From: Geomonas propionica
GTDB taxonomy: Bacteria > Desulfobacterota > Desulfuromonadia > Geobacterales > Geobacteraceae
Assembly (NCBI RefSeq): GCF_016458235.1
Contig: NZ_JAEMHK010000006.1
Location: 208,047 to 272,046, forward strand
Length of the DNA: 64,000 nucleotides
Direction: 5' to 3'
In this document: positions 1 to 7,995 of the stretch, piece after piece
Layout: the number at the start of each line of letters is the position of its first letter
How positions within the stretch are numbered: position 1 is the stretch's first letter
Made by a program: the position numbers and the translations under genes
Notes under the pieces: model-generated
Database searches by the model: none
The model's input: the letters and a program-made list of their open reading frames with translations, nothing else
What the model was told of the DNA's origin: nothing

Positions 1-957
1 CAGGGTGAGCCGGACGCCGTATGAGAGGGATTCTTTGAGGGCGTCCATGTCACCGGCCGCCGCCTGCCGGCTCATGGAGGGGAGCACCGCCTGGGCCACC
101 GACACGGTGAAGATCCCCTGCGGGAACTCGAAAAGCCGCTGCGCGTAGTAGAGGTAGGAAACGCTCCCCTCGGGGAGCAGGGATGCCAGGATGGAACCCA
201 CCGTGATGTTGAGGTAGTAGACGCCAACGCCGAACACCGAGGGGCCCATGAGCAGCGTGATCCGCTTCAGGGCCGGATGGTCCAGGTTGAAGTTCGGCCT
301 GAGCGGAAAGCCCATCCGGTACAGGACCGGCAGTTGCAGGAGCAGTTGCAGCACCCCGCCGATCAGCACGCCCACGGCCAGGGCGACGATGGGGACCTGG
401 AACCGGTCGTGCAGCAGCAGGGCGGACAGGATCATGGAGATGTTCAGGAATACCGTGGAGATGGCCGGGGTGAAGAAATGGCGCAGCGTGTTCAGGATCC
501 CCATGCACAGGGCGACCAGGCTCACGAAGAAGATATAGGGGAACATGAGCCGGTTCAACAGGATGGTGACTGAGAGCTTTTCTGGGTTGGACGAGAACCC
601 CGGGAACATCAGGTGCACGAGTTGCGGCGAGAAGATGATGCCGAGGATGGTGATCCCGGCCATCACGATGGTCAGCGCGGTGAAGCAGACGTTGGCCAGC
701 GCGCGGGTCTCCTCCTCCCCCTTGTTGGTGTGCCATTCCGAGAAGGTGGGGACGAATGCCGATGTGAGCGCCCCCTCCGCGAAGAAGCGGCGCAGCATGT
801 TGGGGATCTGGAACGCGGCGAAGAAGGCGTCGGTGTAGAGGCCGGCGCCGAACAGGCGGGAGACCACCATGTCGCGGATCATGCCCATGATGCGGGAGAG
901 CATGGTGGCCGCTCCCAAGACACCAGCGGCGCGGGCTATGTTCTTCTTCTCAGACAA
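1..957 (-). CDS. murJ: Lipid II flippase MurJ (MviN), N-terminal part, cut by window edge
   Basis: MurJ carries the lipid-linked peptidoglycan precursor across the inner membrane. The 319 codons seen run without a stop to base 1, so the C-terminal third or so is missing. The N-terminus is typical: SEKKNIARAAGVLG at residues 2-15, a GMIRDMVVSRLFG stretch at 25-37 and the family signature IPNMLRRFFAEGALTSAF at about 51-68, followed by repeated hydrophobic helices. I chose the TTG at 957-955 because AGGAGG lies four bases upstream and no ATG fits the conserved N-terminus. It is followed upstream by the aldolase/AOR pair in the same direction, separated by an inverted repeat, so it is probably a separate unit. 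Confidence 0.9.
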   Translation of the reverse strand, partial: MSEKKNIARAAGVLGAATMLSRIMGMIRDMVVSRLFGAGLYTDAFFAAFQIPNMLRRFFAEGALTSAFVPTFSEWHTNKGEEETRALANVCFTALTIVMAGITILGIIFSPQLVHLMFPGFSSNPEKLSVTILLNRLMFPYIFFVSLVALCMGILNTLRHFFTPAISTVFLNISMILSALLLHDRFQVPIVALAVGVLIGGVLQLLLQLPVLYRMGFPLRPNFNLDHPALKRITLLMGPSVFGVGVYYLNITVGSILASLLPEGSVSYLYYAQRLFEFPQGIFTVSVAQAVLPSMSRQAAAGDMDALKESLSYGVRLTL

Positions 958-988
958 ACAACCTCCTAAAACCTCAAAACCACAAAAT

Positions 989-1086
989 TAACGCAAAGAC
1001 GCAAAGTCGCAAAGAAGACCAAAACACGGCTGGTAAAAACCCAAAGCTTTACGCCGTACTTTGCGTCTTTGCGCCTTTGCGTTAAC
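989..1086. repeat. Intergenic inverted repeat, arms of CGCAAAGW words
   Basis: The left arm (about 989-1015) repeats CGCAAAG every eight bases. The right arm (about 1059-1086) is its reverse complement, built of CTTTGCG words and ending in the stop codon of the aldolase gene. About 45 bases lie between the arms. A second element with the same words is at 52230-52359. Confidence 0.8.
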
Positions 1087-2266
1087 AATCAGATTTTGAG
1101 CCGTTAGTACTGCCTAACCGCCGGAAGTATTCCTCGCGGCAGAAATTCTCAACGTCGACCATGGCGGCGAAGGCCTCGCCGAAACCCTCGCGTCCCAGCG
1201 TGAAGACGCCGTGGCCGTAGACGATGGCGGAACCGCTGGCGCCAATCACCGGCGGCACGCGCTTGGCGAGCCCCCCGGCCCCGATCTCGCCGGCGACCAC
1301 AGGGGTTCCCCCCAATTCCCGCACGTGGGGGCAGTCCTTCCAGCAGTCCTTGATGGCGCACTCCGCCTTTTTGTCGCAGAGCATGCTCATCACCACGGAA
1401 AACTTGGGATGCCCATGCAGGATGACACGGGCGCCGGTCTGCTCGTAGATCTTGCGGTGCGCCAAAAGCTCGCTGGATGCGGTAATCCCGGTGGTCGAGG
1501 AGTTGTCTGCGGGGACCGGGTCGATGCACCCCTTCAACTCGTCCAGACTCGCCGCGGTCTGCGAAATATAGATCCGCTCGCCGGCCACCGCAGAGATGTT
1601 GCCGAAGAAGGAGTCCACCAGCCCCCGCTCAACGGTGTAGCGCCCCACCCGCTCGATCTCGGCAAGAATCTCTTCCTTCTCCAGGGAAAGTGCGCCGACG
1701 AAGTCGAGCCCCGAGGCGGAGAGCGGTCTCAACCACTCTTGCCGGAAAGAGTCGAAGGCCTCGCGCTCGCCGGGCAGAAGGAAACCGTCGACCAGCACGT
1801 CCTGCAGGTATTTCACGAAAGTGGAATGGAACACGGAAGAGTAGTTGATGAAGGACTGCTCCACGGTGATGGCGCCGACGGCGACGATACCGACCCCTTC
1901 GACGATCACCCCTTTCCGGTTACCGAGCAGCCGCGCCAGGATGGGAGCGGCATCCCCGGCGAGGTCCTTGCGGCGCAGGAAGGGGATGTCGTGCAGGAAG
2001 GTCCGGGTCTCGGTGTCCTGCGGCACGATGCACTCCTCCCCCTGCCCCGCCCTGGCAATCAGGAAATCCGCGAAGGGAAGCGACGGGCGCGCGGCCACCA
2101 GCGCCAGGGAATTCAGGCGCGACAGCGTGGCGCCAGCCAGCGCGGCCAACTCCGGCGCACCGGCCGCGATCAGCACGTCGTCCTGCGCGGCGAAGGCGAT
2201 GCCGTCGACGCAGGCCGAGCGGTCGGCAAGAAGTTTTCCCGTGTATTTACTGATCTGGTCTCGCAT
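1082..2266 (-). CDS. Class II aldolase/adducin-family protein with a cysteine cluster
   Basis: The C-terminal half is a class II aldolase/adducin fold: metal-binding HGH at 284-286 and the later YGHG at 350-353. Members are zinc-dependent sugar-phosphate aldolases or epimerases; the substrate cannot be read here. The first 190 residues are an extra domain I do not recognise, so the protein (394 aa) is much longer than a simple fuculose-phosphate aldolase. Between the catalytic histidines is an unusual cysteine run, C297-x5-C303-x4-C308-x3-C312, which could hold a metal or Fe-S centre. It lies 35 bp downstream of an aldehyde:ferredoxin oxidoreductase in the same direction, so the aldolase may supply an aldehyde to that enzyme. 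That link is inference. Confidence 0.75.
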   Translation of the reverse strand: MRDQISKYTGKLLADRSACVDGIAFAAQDDVLIAAGAPELAALAGATLSRLNSLALVAARPSLPFADFLIARAGQGEECIVPQDTETRTFLHDIPFLRRKDLAGDAAPILARLLGNRKGVIVEGVGIVAVGAITVEQSFINYSSVFHSTFVKYLQDVLVDGFLLPGEREAFDSFRQEWLRPLSASGLDFVGALSLEKEEILAEIERVGRYTVERGLVDSFFGNISAVAGERIYISQTAASLDELKGCIDPVPADNSSTTGITASSELLAHRKIYEQTGARVILHGHPKFSVVMSMLCDKKAECAIKDCWKDCPHVRELGGTPVVAGEIGAGGLAKRVPPVIGASGSAIVYGHGVFTLGREGFGEAFAAMVDVENFCREEYFRRLGSTNGSKSDC

Positions 2267-2301
2267 ATCTCACCGCTTCTATTTGGTTGCCATGGCAGGC
2301 A

Positions 2302-4041
2302 TCAGGGCAGCTCCGCGAGGAGGTCCCGGTCGCCGAAGCGGCCATCCTCGTCTAGGCCGCGGATGCGGTAGTACTTCTGCAGCTCTTCTTCAAAGCGAGC
2401 CCGGTCGATGGGGGGGACGTCGATCCCTTCTCCGGCACTCCCCGCCTCCTCGAAGAAGCGGCGCGGCAGCATGTCGTGGGTGTGGCTGAACCCGTTGGCG
2501 CAGTTGTAGAAGCGCTCGGTGAGGTAGATCCGCTCGCCGATCGCTTTCAGCGACTCCGGCCCGTACTCCACGCCGGTCACCGCCGAGATAAGCTCCCCGT
2601 ACTCCTCGAGGGTTGCGCCGAAGAAGGCGAACTTGCAGGCAACCAGCGAATCTACCGCCGCGTTGACGTCTTCGGCGATCTTGATGATGCGGGCCTTGCC
2701 CGAAAAGGAGAAGCGGTCGGTGGGGACCGGTTTTCTCAGGATTTCGTGCGAAATGGGATAAGCGCGCAGGTGGCAGCCGCCGCGGTTGGAGGTGACGTAG
2801 GCGAGCGCCATGCCGTAGGCGCCGCGCGGGTCGTAAGCGGGCAGCTCCAGGGATTTCACGCTCATGGAGAGTTCCGGCTTCCCCAGCAATTCCGCCATGC
2901 GTCGCGAGCCGAGACTGAGCAGCTCTCCCTGGCCATGCCGGTAGGCGATGTCGGCAAGGAGGCTCGCCACTTCGGCTGCATCCGGGAAACGACCACGCGC
3001 CTCGCCGAACGCGGACAGGGTCGCCGCGGCGGAGATGGTGTCGAGCCCGAGTTCGTTGCACAGTGAGTTGGCCTTGACGATGGCGTGCAGGTCGCTGATG
3101 CCGTTCAAGCCACCGAAGTGGTTCACCGTTTCGTATTCCGGCAGCGGCTCTCCGGCCGCGCTCGCCTTCTTGCACTGGATCGGGCAGCCGTAGCACCCTT
3201 CCTTCTTGGCGCCGCACTCCTTGCGGATCGCGGGTCCCGAGTAGTTGCCCGAGTCGGCGAAGAAGGTGGAGCGGAAGTTCTCGGTGGGGGCCATGCGCCG
3301 CTGGGCCATCAGGTCGACCAGGGCGGGCGTGCCATACTCGGCGATGCCCAACTCACCGAAGATGACTGGCGACGCCCGGAACAGGCGCATCACGTCGCCG
3401 CGGGCGCGGTCGAAGCGCTCCTTATCGGCGATCGCGGTCGTGCCGTCCCCTTGGGCGGTGATCGCCTTCAGCCCCTTGGCCCCCATGACCGCGCCCAGGC
3501 CGCCGCGGCCGATGGAGTTGCCCTCCCCCATCATGATGTTGGCGAAGAGGACGCCGTTTTCGCCGGCGGGGCCGATGGTGGTTACCGAGCCGCGCTCGCT
3601 GAGGGCCGCCACCGTCTCCTTCACCCCCTTGCCCCACAGCAACTGGGCTGGATGCAGCTCGTCCCGTGCCGGATCGATGGAGAGAAAGACCGGCTGGGGG
3701 CTTTTGCCGGTTATGAAGACGGCGTCGAGCCCGGCCGCTTTGAGCCGCCAGGCGAAGCGCCCCCCCGCCGAGCAGTCGTAGATGGTGCCGGTAAGCGGCG
3801 AACGTGAGACACAGGAGAGGCGCGCCGCCGTGGGTGAATTGGAGCCGCACAGCGGGCCGACGGCGAAGATGAGCGGCAGGTCCGGCTCGAAGGGGCCGAG
3901 GCGGAAATAGTCGCGCATCAGCCGGACGCCCAACCCGCGTCCGCCAAGATATGCGTGCAGAATTTCGGTGGGAATCTCCCTGCGCTCGCAGATGCCACGG
4001 GTGAGATCGACATGCAGCAACTTTCCGGTCCAGCCGTACAT
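2302..4041 (-). CDS. Aldehyde:ferredoxin oxidoreductase family protein (tungsten/molybdopterin)
   Basis: AOR-family enzymes oxidise aldehydes to acids with a bis-pterin tungsten or molybdenum centre and one 4Fe-4S cluster, passing electrons to ferredoxin. Length (579 aa) is normal. The cluster ligands are visible as C283-x2-C286-x3-C290 (GCYGCPIQC) with a fourth candidate C469 in VACKFAFFG; the pterin-binding region GRGGLGAVMGAKGLKA is at 179-193. The N-terminus YGWTGKLLHVDLT is typical of the family. The start has GAGG five bases upstream. It is the first gene of a two-gene unit with the class II aldolase-like gene. Subfamily and aldehyde substrate are not determinable from the sequence alone. 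Confidence 0.88.
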   Translation of the reverse strand: MYGWTGKLLHVDLTRGICERREIPTEILHAYLGGRGLGVRLMRDYFRLGPFEPDLPLIFAVGPLCGSNSPTAARLSCVSRSPLTGTIYDCSAGGRFAWRLKAAGLDAVFITGKSPQPVFLSIDPARDELHPAQLLWGKGVKETVAALSERGSVTTIGPAGENGVLFANIMMGEGNSIGRGGLGAVMGAKGLKAITAQGDGTTAIADKERFDRARGDVMRLFRASPVIFGELGIAEYGTPALVDLMAQRRMAPTENFRSTFFADSGNYSGPAIRKECGAKKEGCYGCPIQCKKASAAGEPLPEYETVNHFGGLNGISDLHAIVKANSLCNELGLDTISAAATLSAFGEARGRFPDAAEVASLLADIAYRHGQGELLSLGSRRMAELLGKPELSMSVKSLELPAYDPRGAYGMALAYVTSNRGGCHLRAYPISHEILRKPVPTDRFSFSGKARIIKIAEDVNAAVDSLVACKFAFFGATLEEYGELISAVTGVEYGPESLKAIGERIYLTERFYNCANGFSHTHDMLPRRFFEEAGSAGEGIDVPPIDRARFEEELQKYYRIRGLDEDGRFGDRDLLAELP

Positions 4042-4069
4042 ACAAACCTCAAAAAAAGGTTAGAAGCTT

Positions 4070-4193
4070 TACCACAGAGGACACAGAGGCCCACAGAGGT
4101 CCGGGAGGAAAAGCTACTTCAGGGGAAAAACAAAACCTTCGTGCCTGTCCTCTGTGTAGATTCGGCTTTTCCTCTGTGCCCTCTGTGTTCCGC
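4070..4193. repeat. Intergenic inverted repeat, arms of CACAGAGG words
   Basis: The left arm (about 4070-4098) repeats CACAGAGG with a period near nine bases. The right arm (about 4149-4191) carries the complementary CCTCTGTG words three times. It fills the space between the AOR start and the end of manC. Confidence 0.8.
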
Positions 4194-4211
4194 CTTTGAT
4201 CCTTTGATCTT

Positions 4212-5285
4212 TTACAGCAGTTCCTGTTTCCCCTGCCGCTCCAATTCTTCCACCACCTTCTTCACGTCCTGGGCGGCCTGTTTGGAGCAGACCAGCAACG
4301 CGTCGGGGGTGTCCACCACGATCAGGTCGCTGACGCCGACAAAGGCTACCATTTTACCGTTGCCGTAGGCAAGACACTCCTTGGCCCCCACGGATACGGC
4401 ACCGGCCGAGTTGATCAGCACATGCCCCGCCGCATCCGCCTCCATCACCTCGGGAAGCGCGCTCCAACTCCCCACGTCGCTCCAGCCGAAGGACGCTGGA
4501 ATGACCTGCACGTCCTGCGCTTTCTCCATCACGCCGAAGTCGATTGACTCCCCCTTGATGCTGCCGTAGATCTCGGCGATCTGAGGCTTCAGGTCGGAGA
4601 TTTCCCAGACGTCCGACTCGAAGGTGAGCCGGGCCAGGGCCTGGGAGAGTTCGGGCATGTGCTGCGCGATCTGGTCCAGGATGGCGCAGGCTTCCCAGAC
4701 GAACATGCCGCTGTTCCAGTAGAAGCGCCCGGAGGCCAAGAATTCGACGGCGCGCTCCAGGTTCGGCTTTTCCACGAAGCGCTTCACCGGCGCGGCACCG
4801 GAATCGGCCGGCTCGCAGGCCTCGATGTAGCCGTAGCCGGTCTCGGGCCTGGTCGGGGTGATTCCGAGGGTCACCAGCGCTCCACTCACGGCCACGGAAC
4901 GGGCGGCGGTCAGGGTGGCGCGGAAGGTCTCTTCGTCGACGATGTAGTGGTCGGCAGGGAGCACCACCATGATGCCGTCGGGATCGAAGCGCGCGATAAT
5001 AGCGGCGGCCAGGCCGATGGCAGGCGCCGTGTTGCGCCCCACCGGCTCCTCGATCACGTCGACCGGAACCCCTTCTATGTACGCCAATTGGGCCCGGGTT
5101 TCGGCGGCCTGCAAGGCGTTGGTGATCACCATAACCCGCTTGGGATCCAGCGGCAGGACCCGTTCCACCGTCCTTTGCAGCATGGACTTGCCGCCGAAGA
5201 CGGACATGAGTTGCTTCGGTGTGCTCTTGCGGGACAGCGGCCAGAATCTGGTGCCGGAGCCGCCCGCCAGGATGACGATGTACAT
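4212..5285 (-). CDS. manC: Mannose-1-phosphate guanylyltransferase (GMP domain only)
   Basis: Makes GDP-mannose from mannose-1-phosphate and GTP, for LPS or exopolysaccharide. The nucleotidyltransferase signature LAGGSGTRFWPLSRKSTPKQ starts at residue 6, and the later FVEKP motif is present. I chose the ATG at 5285 because GGAGG lies five bases upstream; an upstream in-frame start would add 17 residues that do not belong to the family. At 357 aa it has only the transferase domain. The cupin isomerase domain usually fused to it is a separate gene (6497-6889), on the other side of nhaA. The three genes run in one direction and probably form one transcript. Confidence 0.9.
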   Translation of the reverse strand: MYIVILAGGSGTRFWPLSRKSTPKQLMSVFGGKSMLQRTVERVLPLDPKRVMVITNALQAAETRAQLAYIEGVPVDVIEEPVGRNTAPAIGLAAAIIARFDPDGIMVVLPADHYIVDEETFRATLTAARSVAVSGALVTLGITPTRPETGYGYIEACEPADSGAAPVKRFVEKPNLERAVEFLASGRFYWNSGMFVWEACAILDQIAQHMPELSQALARLTFESDVWEISDLKPQIAEIYGSIKGESIDFGVMEKAQDVQVIPASFGWSDVGSWSALPEVMEADAAGHVLINSAGAVSVGAKECLAYGNGKMVAFVGVSDLIVVDTPDALLVCSKQAAQDVKKVVEELERQGKQELL

Positions 5286-5344
5286 GGTTTCCTCCAGCTC
5301 TGCAATAATCCCCGCCAAAGGAGGGGGAAGGAACAACGAAACGA

Positions 5345-6496
5345 CTACGCGCCTCCCTGCCTGGAGCGGCGCGTTTTCATGACCAGCACCGCGGGGATGA
5401 AGGCGAAAAGACTCAACATGGCGCCCATCTTGGCGGAGGGGCCGGCGGCGGAATCGGGGAACGCCTCTCCGGCGACGAAGAGCGCCACGGTGAAACCGAT
5501 GCCGGCGACGAGCCCGGTGGCGATCAACTCACGCAGCCCCACCCCGATGGGGAGCGGGAAGCCGAGCTTGCTCCCCATGAGCCCGAAGCTGACGATGCCG
5601 ATCACCTTACCGCAGATCAGGGAGGCCAGCACCAGCCAAGTGGCGGATCCGACGGAACCGAAGGCGACGCCGGCGTTGACCAGCCCGAAGACGAAGAGCC
5701 CCACGTCGACGAACAGCTTCCAGTCATGCTCGAAGCGCGAGAGGGGCGTGAGGTCGTCAGGATCCATGTCGAACATGTGGCGCTTCTCCACCGGCGGGTG
5801 CGGCAGGAAGGGAACCACCAAGGCCAGCGCCAAAGCCGGGTGCAGATGGGCCTCGTGCAGCCCGAACCAGCTGAGCGCCCCCCCGAAGATGAGGTAGGGC
5901 CAGTAACTGAAGACCCTGGCGCGACGCAGCCCCCAGCAAAGGGTGAGCGCGGCGACGCACAGAAGCAGCCATCCCGGCTGCACCGGCGCCAGCGGATCGC
6001 CGTAGAAAAGCGCGATGATCACCAGTCCCACCGCGTCGTCGGCTATCGCCAGCAGGAGCAGGAAGGAGATGGCCGGATGACCCTTGCCGAAGATGAAGCG
6101 GGCGGCGAGCCAGGCGAGCGCGATGTCGGTCGCGGTCGGGATGCCCCAGCCACGGGACAGTGCGGGAGCGCCGAAGGCGGCATTGAGGAGCAGGTAGAGC
6201 GCGACCGGCCCCAGGATCCCTCCTACGGTGGCCAACAGCGGGTTGACGGCGCGCCGCAGGGGGTGTAGATCGCCCCCCGGCAGACAGCTCTGGGTGATCT
6301 CGACGGCGGCGATGCCGAAGAAAAACGCCATGAACAGGTCGTTGGTGACGAAGTGAACAGAAAGACCCGCGAAAAGCGGGTCGTGCAGGAAGTGGTGGTA
6401 CTGCTCAGGTGCCAGGTTGGCCCACAGCAGCGCGGCGATGACGCCGCCGGCCAGGGGCACCGAGAATTCCCTGAGCAGGCTCAGTTGTTTGTGCAT
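5345..6496 (-). CDS. nhaA: Na+/H+ antiporter NhaA
   Basis: An inner-membrane sodium/proton antiporter for pH and sodium balance. It shows the NhaA signature GIPTATDIALA and the ion-binding aspartate pair in LLAIADDAVGLVIIAL. Length (383 aa) is close to the E. coli protein, and the chain is a string of hydrophobic helices. The start ATG begins at the base immediately after the TAA of the cupin gene (no spacer), so translation is probably coupled. Its place between the two halves of the mannose enzyme is odd. Confidence 0.92.
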   Translation of the reverse strand: MHKQLSLLREFSVPLAGGVIAALLWANLAPEQYHHFLHDPLFAGLSVHFVTNDLFMAFFFGIAAVEITQSCLPGGDLHPLRRAVNPLLATVGGILGPVALYLLLNAAFGAPALSRGWGIPTATDIALAWLAARFIFGKGHPAISFLLLLAIADDAVGLVIIALFYGDPLAPVQPGWLLLCVAALTLCWGLRRARVFSYWPYLIFGGALSWFGLHEAHLHPALALALVVPFLPHPPVEKRHMFDMDPDDLTPLSRFEHDWKLFVDVGLFVFGLVNAGVAFGSVGSATWLVLASLICGKVIGIVSFGLMGSKLGFPLPIGVGLRELIATGLVAGIGFTVALFVAGEAFPDSAAGPSAKMGAMLSLFAFIPAVLVMKTRRSRQGGA

Positions 6497-6889
6497 TTAT
6501 ACGATGGGCTCCACAGCGGCCTCGGCGACGCTCTCCGCACCCGGAGCCTCGACGCGGTGGTAGTCGTCCTGGAACCGGACGATGTCGTCCTCGCCCAGGT
6601 ACTCGCCGCTTTGCACCTCGATGATCACCAGCGGGATCACGCCGGGGTTCTCCAGGCGGTGCGTCGACCCGATCGGGATGAAGGTCGACTCGTTGATATT
6701 GATGATCTTCACGTTTTCCCCGCAGGTGACCTTGGCCGTACCGGAGACCACGATCCAGTGTTCGCTGCGGTGATGGTGCATCTGCAGCGAAAGCCTCTGG
6801 CCGGGCAGCACCTCGATGCGCTTGATCTTGTAGCCGTTGTGCTCGTCCAGGACGGTGTATGTTCCCCAGGGACGCTCTCCGCGTTCCAT
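6497..6889 (-). CDS. Mannose-6-phosphate isomerase type II cupin domain (stand-alone)
   Basis: A single-domain cupin of 130 aa matching the C-terminal isomerase domain of bifunctional ManC/AlgA enzymes: [11 protein letters not shown] at 6-16, metal ligands H38-H40, E43/H44 in MHHHRSEHW and H77 in GSTHRLEN. It should interconvert fructose-6-phosphate and mannose-6-phosphate, or at least bind a metal and sugar phosphate. GGAGG sits seven bases before the ATG. Together with manC (4212-5285) it makes up the two halves of an enzyme that is usually one polypeptide, encoded here as separate genes in the reverse order around nhaA. A phosphomannomutase is not in the window. Confidence 0.85.
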   Translation of the reverse strand: MERGERPWGTYTVLDEHNGYKIKRIEVLPGQRLSLQMHHHRSEHWIVVSGTAKVTCGENVKIININESTFIPIGSTHRLENPGVIPLVIIEVQSGEYLGEDDIVRFQDDYHRVEAPGAESVAEAAVEPIV

Positions 6890-6967
6890 GATGTCCTCCG
6901 GTTAGTCGGTTGTGATGCCCTAACGTCTGTGGGGGCGAATAAACTTTCGCCCAAGGTTCGTGGGAAA

Positions 6968-6996
6968 GGGGACCGGCACCTGCGGAGCCAGTCCCC
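6968..6996. repeat. GGGGAC-GGC-CC dispersed palindrome (copy 1)
   Basis: Imperfect palindrome with arms GGGGACCGGCACC and GGAGCCAGTCCCC around a three-base loop; the two unpaired positions in the stem match those in the other copies (22171, 50481, 50558, 53891). A second small hairpin, GGGCGA/TCGCCC at 6933-6952, lies just before it. Both are in the 112-bp gap between rfbD and the cupin gene. Confidence 0.75.
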
Positions 6997-7001
6997 AGGC
7001 G

Positions 7002-7847
7002 CTATTTGACGGGTCTCAACTCCAGGTAGCGCTTGAGCGCCTCCTGCCAGGGCTGCGGTACGAAGCCGGTGTCCTGCTGCAACTTGCCGCAGTCCAGGGT
7101 GGAATAGAGCGGCCGCGGCGCCGGACGGTTCAGTTGCTCGGTGGTCATCGGCAGGACGGCGACGTCGAGTCCGGCCAGGCGGAAGATCTCCTTCGCGAAG
7201 CCGTTCCAGGAGACGTACCCCGAGTTGGCTGCGTGGTAGGTCCCCTGGCATCCCTTGTCCAGCAGCGCCTTGATGGCGAGGGCGAGGTCGCGGGTCCAGG
7301 TGGGGGAGCCGATCTGGTCGTCCACCACGGTCAGTTCCTTCTTCTCCGCGCCCAATTTGAGCATGGTCTCCACGAAGTTCTTGCCACCGTGGCCGTAGAG
7401 CCACTGGGTGCGCACAACCAGGTGGTCGGGGTTGAACCAGGTGTTCATCTCGCCCCCCAGCTTGGACTCCCCGTAGACGCTGAGCGGGCCCGCGAGGTCG
7501 TCCTCGACGTAGGGAGAGCCCTTCTGGCCGTCGAAGATGTAGTCCGTGCTCACCTGGACCAGCTTGGCGCCGACCTCCTTGGTGATCATGGCCAGGAAGG
7601 CGACCCCTTCGCTGTTCACCTGCATGGCCAGTTCCGCGTTGGACTGGCAGCCATCCACGTCGGTGTAGGCGGCGGCATTGATCACGACGGACGGCTTCAG
7701 GGTGAGGAGCACCCGCTGCACCGATTCGAGGTCCGTGATGTCGATATCGTCCACGTCGACCCCGCGCGCCGCGTTCCCGTACAGCGCCATCAACTCCTGC
7801 CCCAACATCCCTTTGCTGCCGACTACCAGAATCATCTCAAACCCCAT
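7002..7847 (-). CDS. rfbD: dTDP-4-dehydrorhamnose reductase
   Basis: Last step of dTDP-L-rhamnose synthesis, an NAD(P)H-dependent reductase of the short-chain dehydrogenase/epimerase fold. The Rossmann motif GSKGMLGQ is at 10-17, VSTDYIFDG is the active-site strand and the catalytic YGESK pair follows. Length (281 aa) is normal. An alternative start at 7835 (MILVVGS) would remove four residues and is preceded by GGGTTTGAG; either is possible. It follows rfbB in the same direction after a 148-bp gap filled by an inverted repeat. Confidence 0.92.
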   Translation of the reverse strand: MGFEMILVVGSKGMLGQELMALYGNAARGVDVDDIDITDLESVQRVLLTLKPSVVINAAAYTDVDGCQSNAELAMQVNSEGVAFLAMITKEVGAKLVQVSTDYIFDGQKGSPYVEDDLAGPLSVYGESKLGGEMNTWFNPDHLVVRTQWLYGHGGKNFVETMLKLGAEKKELTVVDDQIGSPTWTRDLALAIKALLDKGCQGTYHAANSGYVSWNGFAKEIFRLAGLDVAVLPMTTEQLNRPAPRPLYSTLDCGKLQQDTGFVPQPWQEALKRYLELRPVK

Positions 7848-7852
7848 AGAAC

Positions 7853-7988
7853 CGGTTCTACGTTCTACGTTCTACGTTCTATGTTCTACGTTAACCCCAA
7901 ACCTGTTTGCCCTGCCGCGACCGACGACCGCAGCCGGCAAACCAAGAGGAGATTCTAACCTAGAACGTAGAACATAGAACGTAGAACT
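7853..7988. repeat. Intergenic inverted repeat, arms of GTTCTAC heptamers
   Basis: The left arm (7855-7892) is four near-perfect tandem copies of the heptamer GTTCTAC/T; the right arm (about 7953-7988) is the complementary GTAGAAC/ATAGAAC series. About 60 bases separate them. The same words make up the element at 11352-11486. Confidence 0.85.
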
Positions 7989-7995
7989 CGTTTTT

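Noticed and set aside
6933..6952. Intrinsic terminator GGGCGA/TCGCCC
   Set aside because: No T run follows on either strand; treated as part of the repeat-filled gap.
7853..7988. CRISPR or phage attachment site from the heptamer repeats
   Set aside because: The repeats are seven-base words without spacers and sit as inverted arms; no integrase is near.
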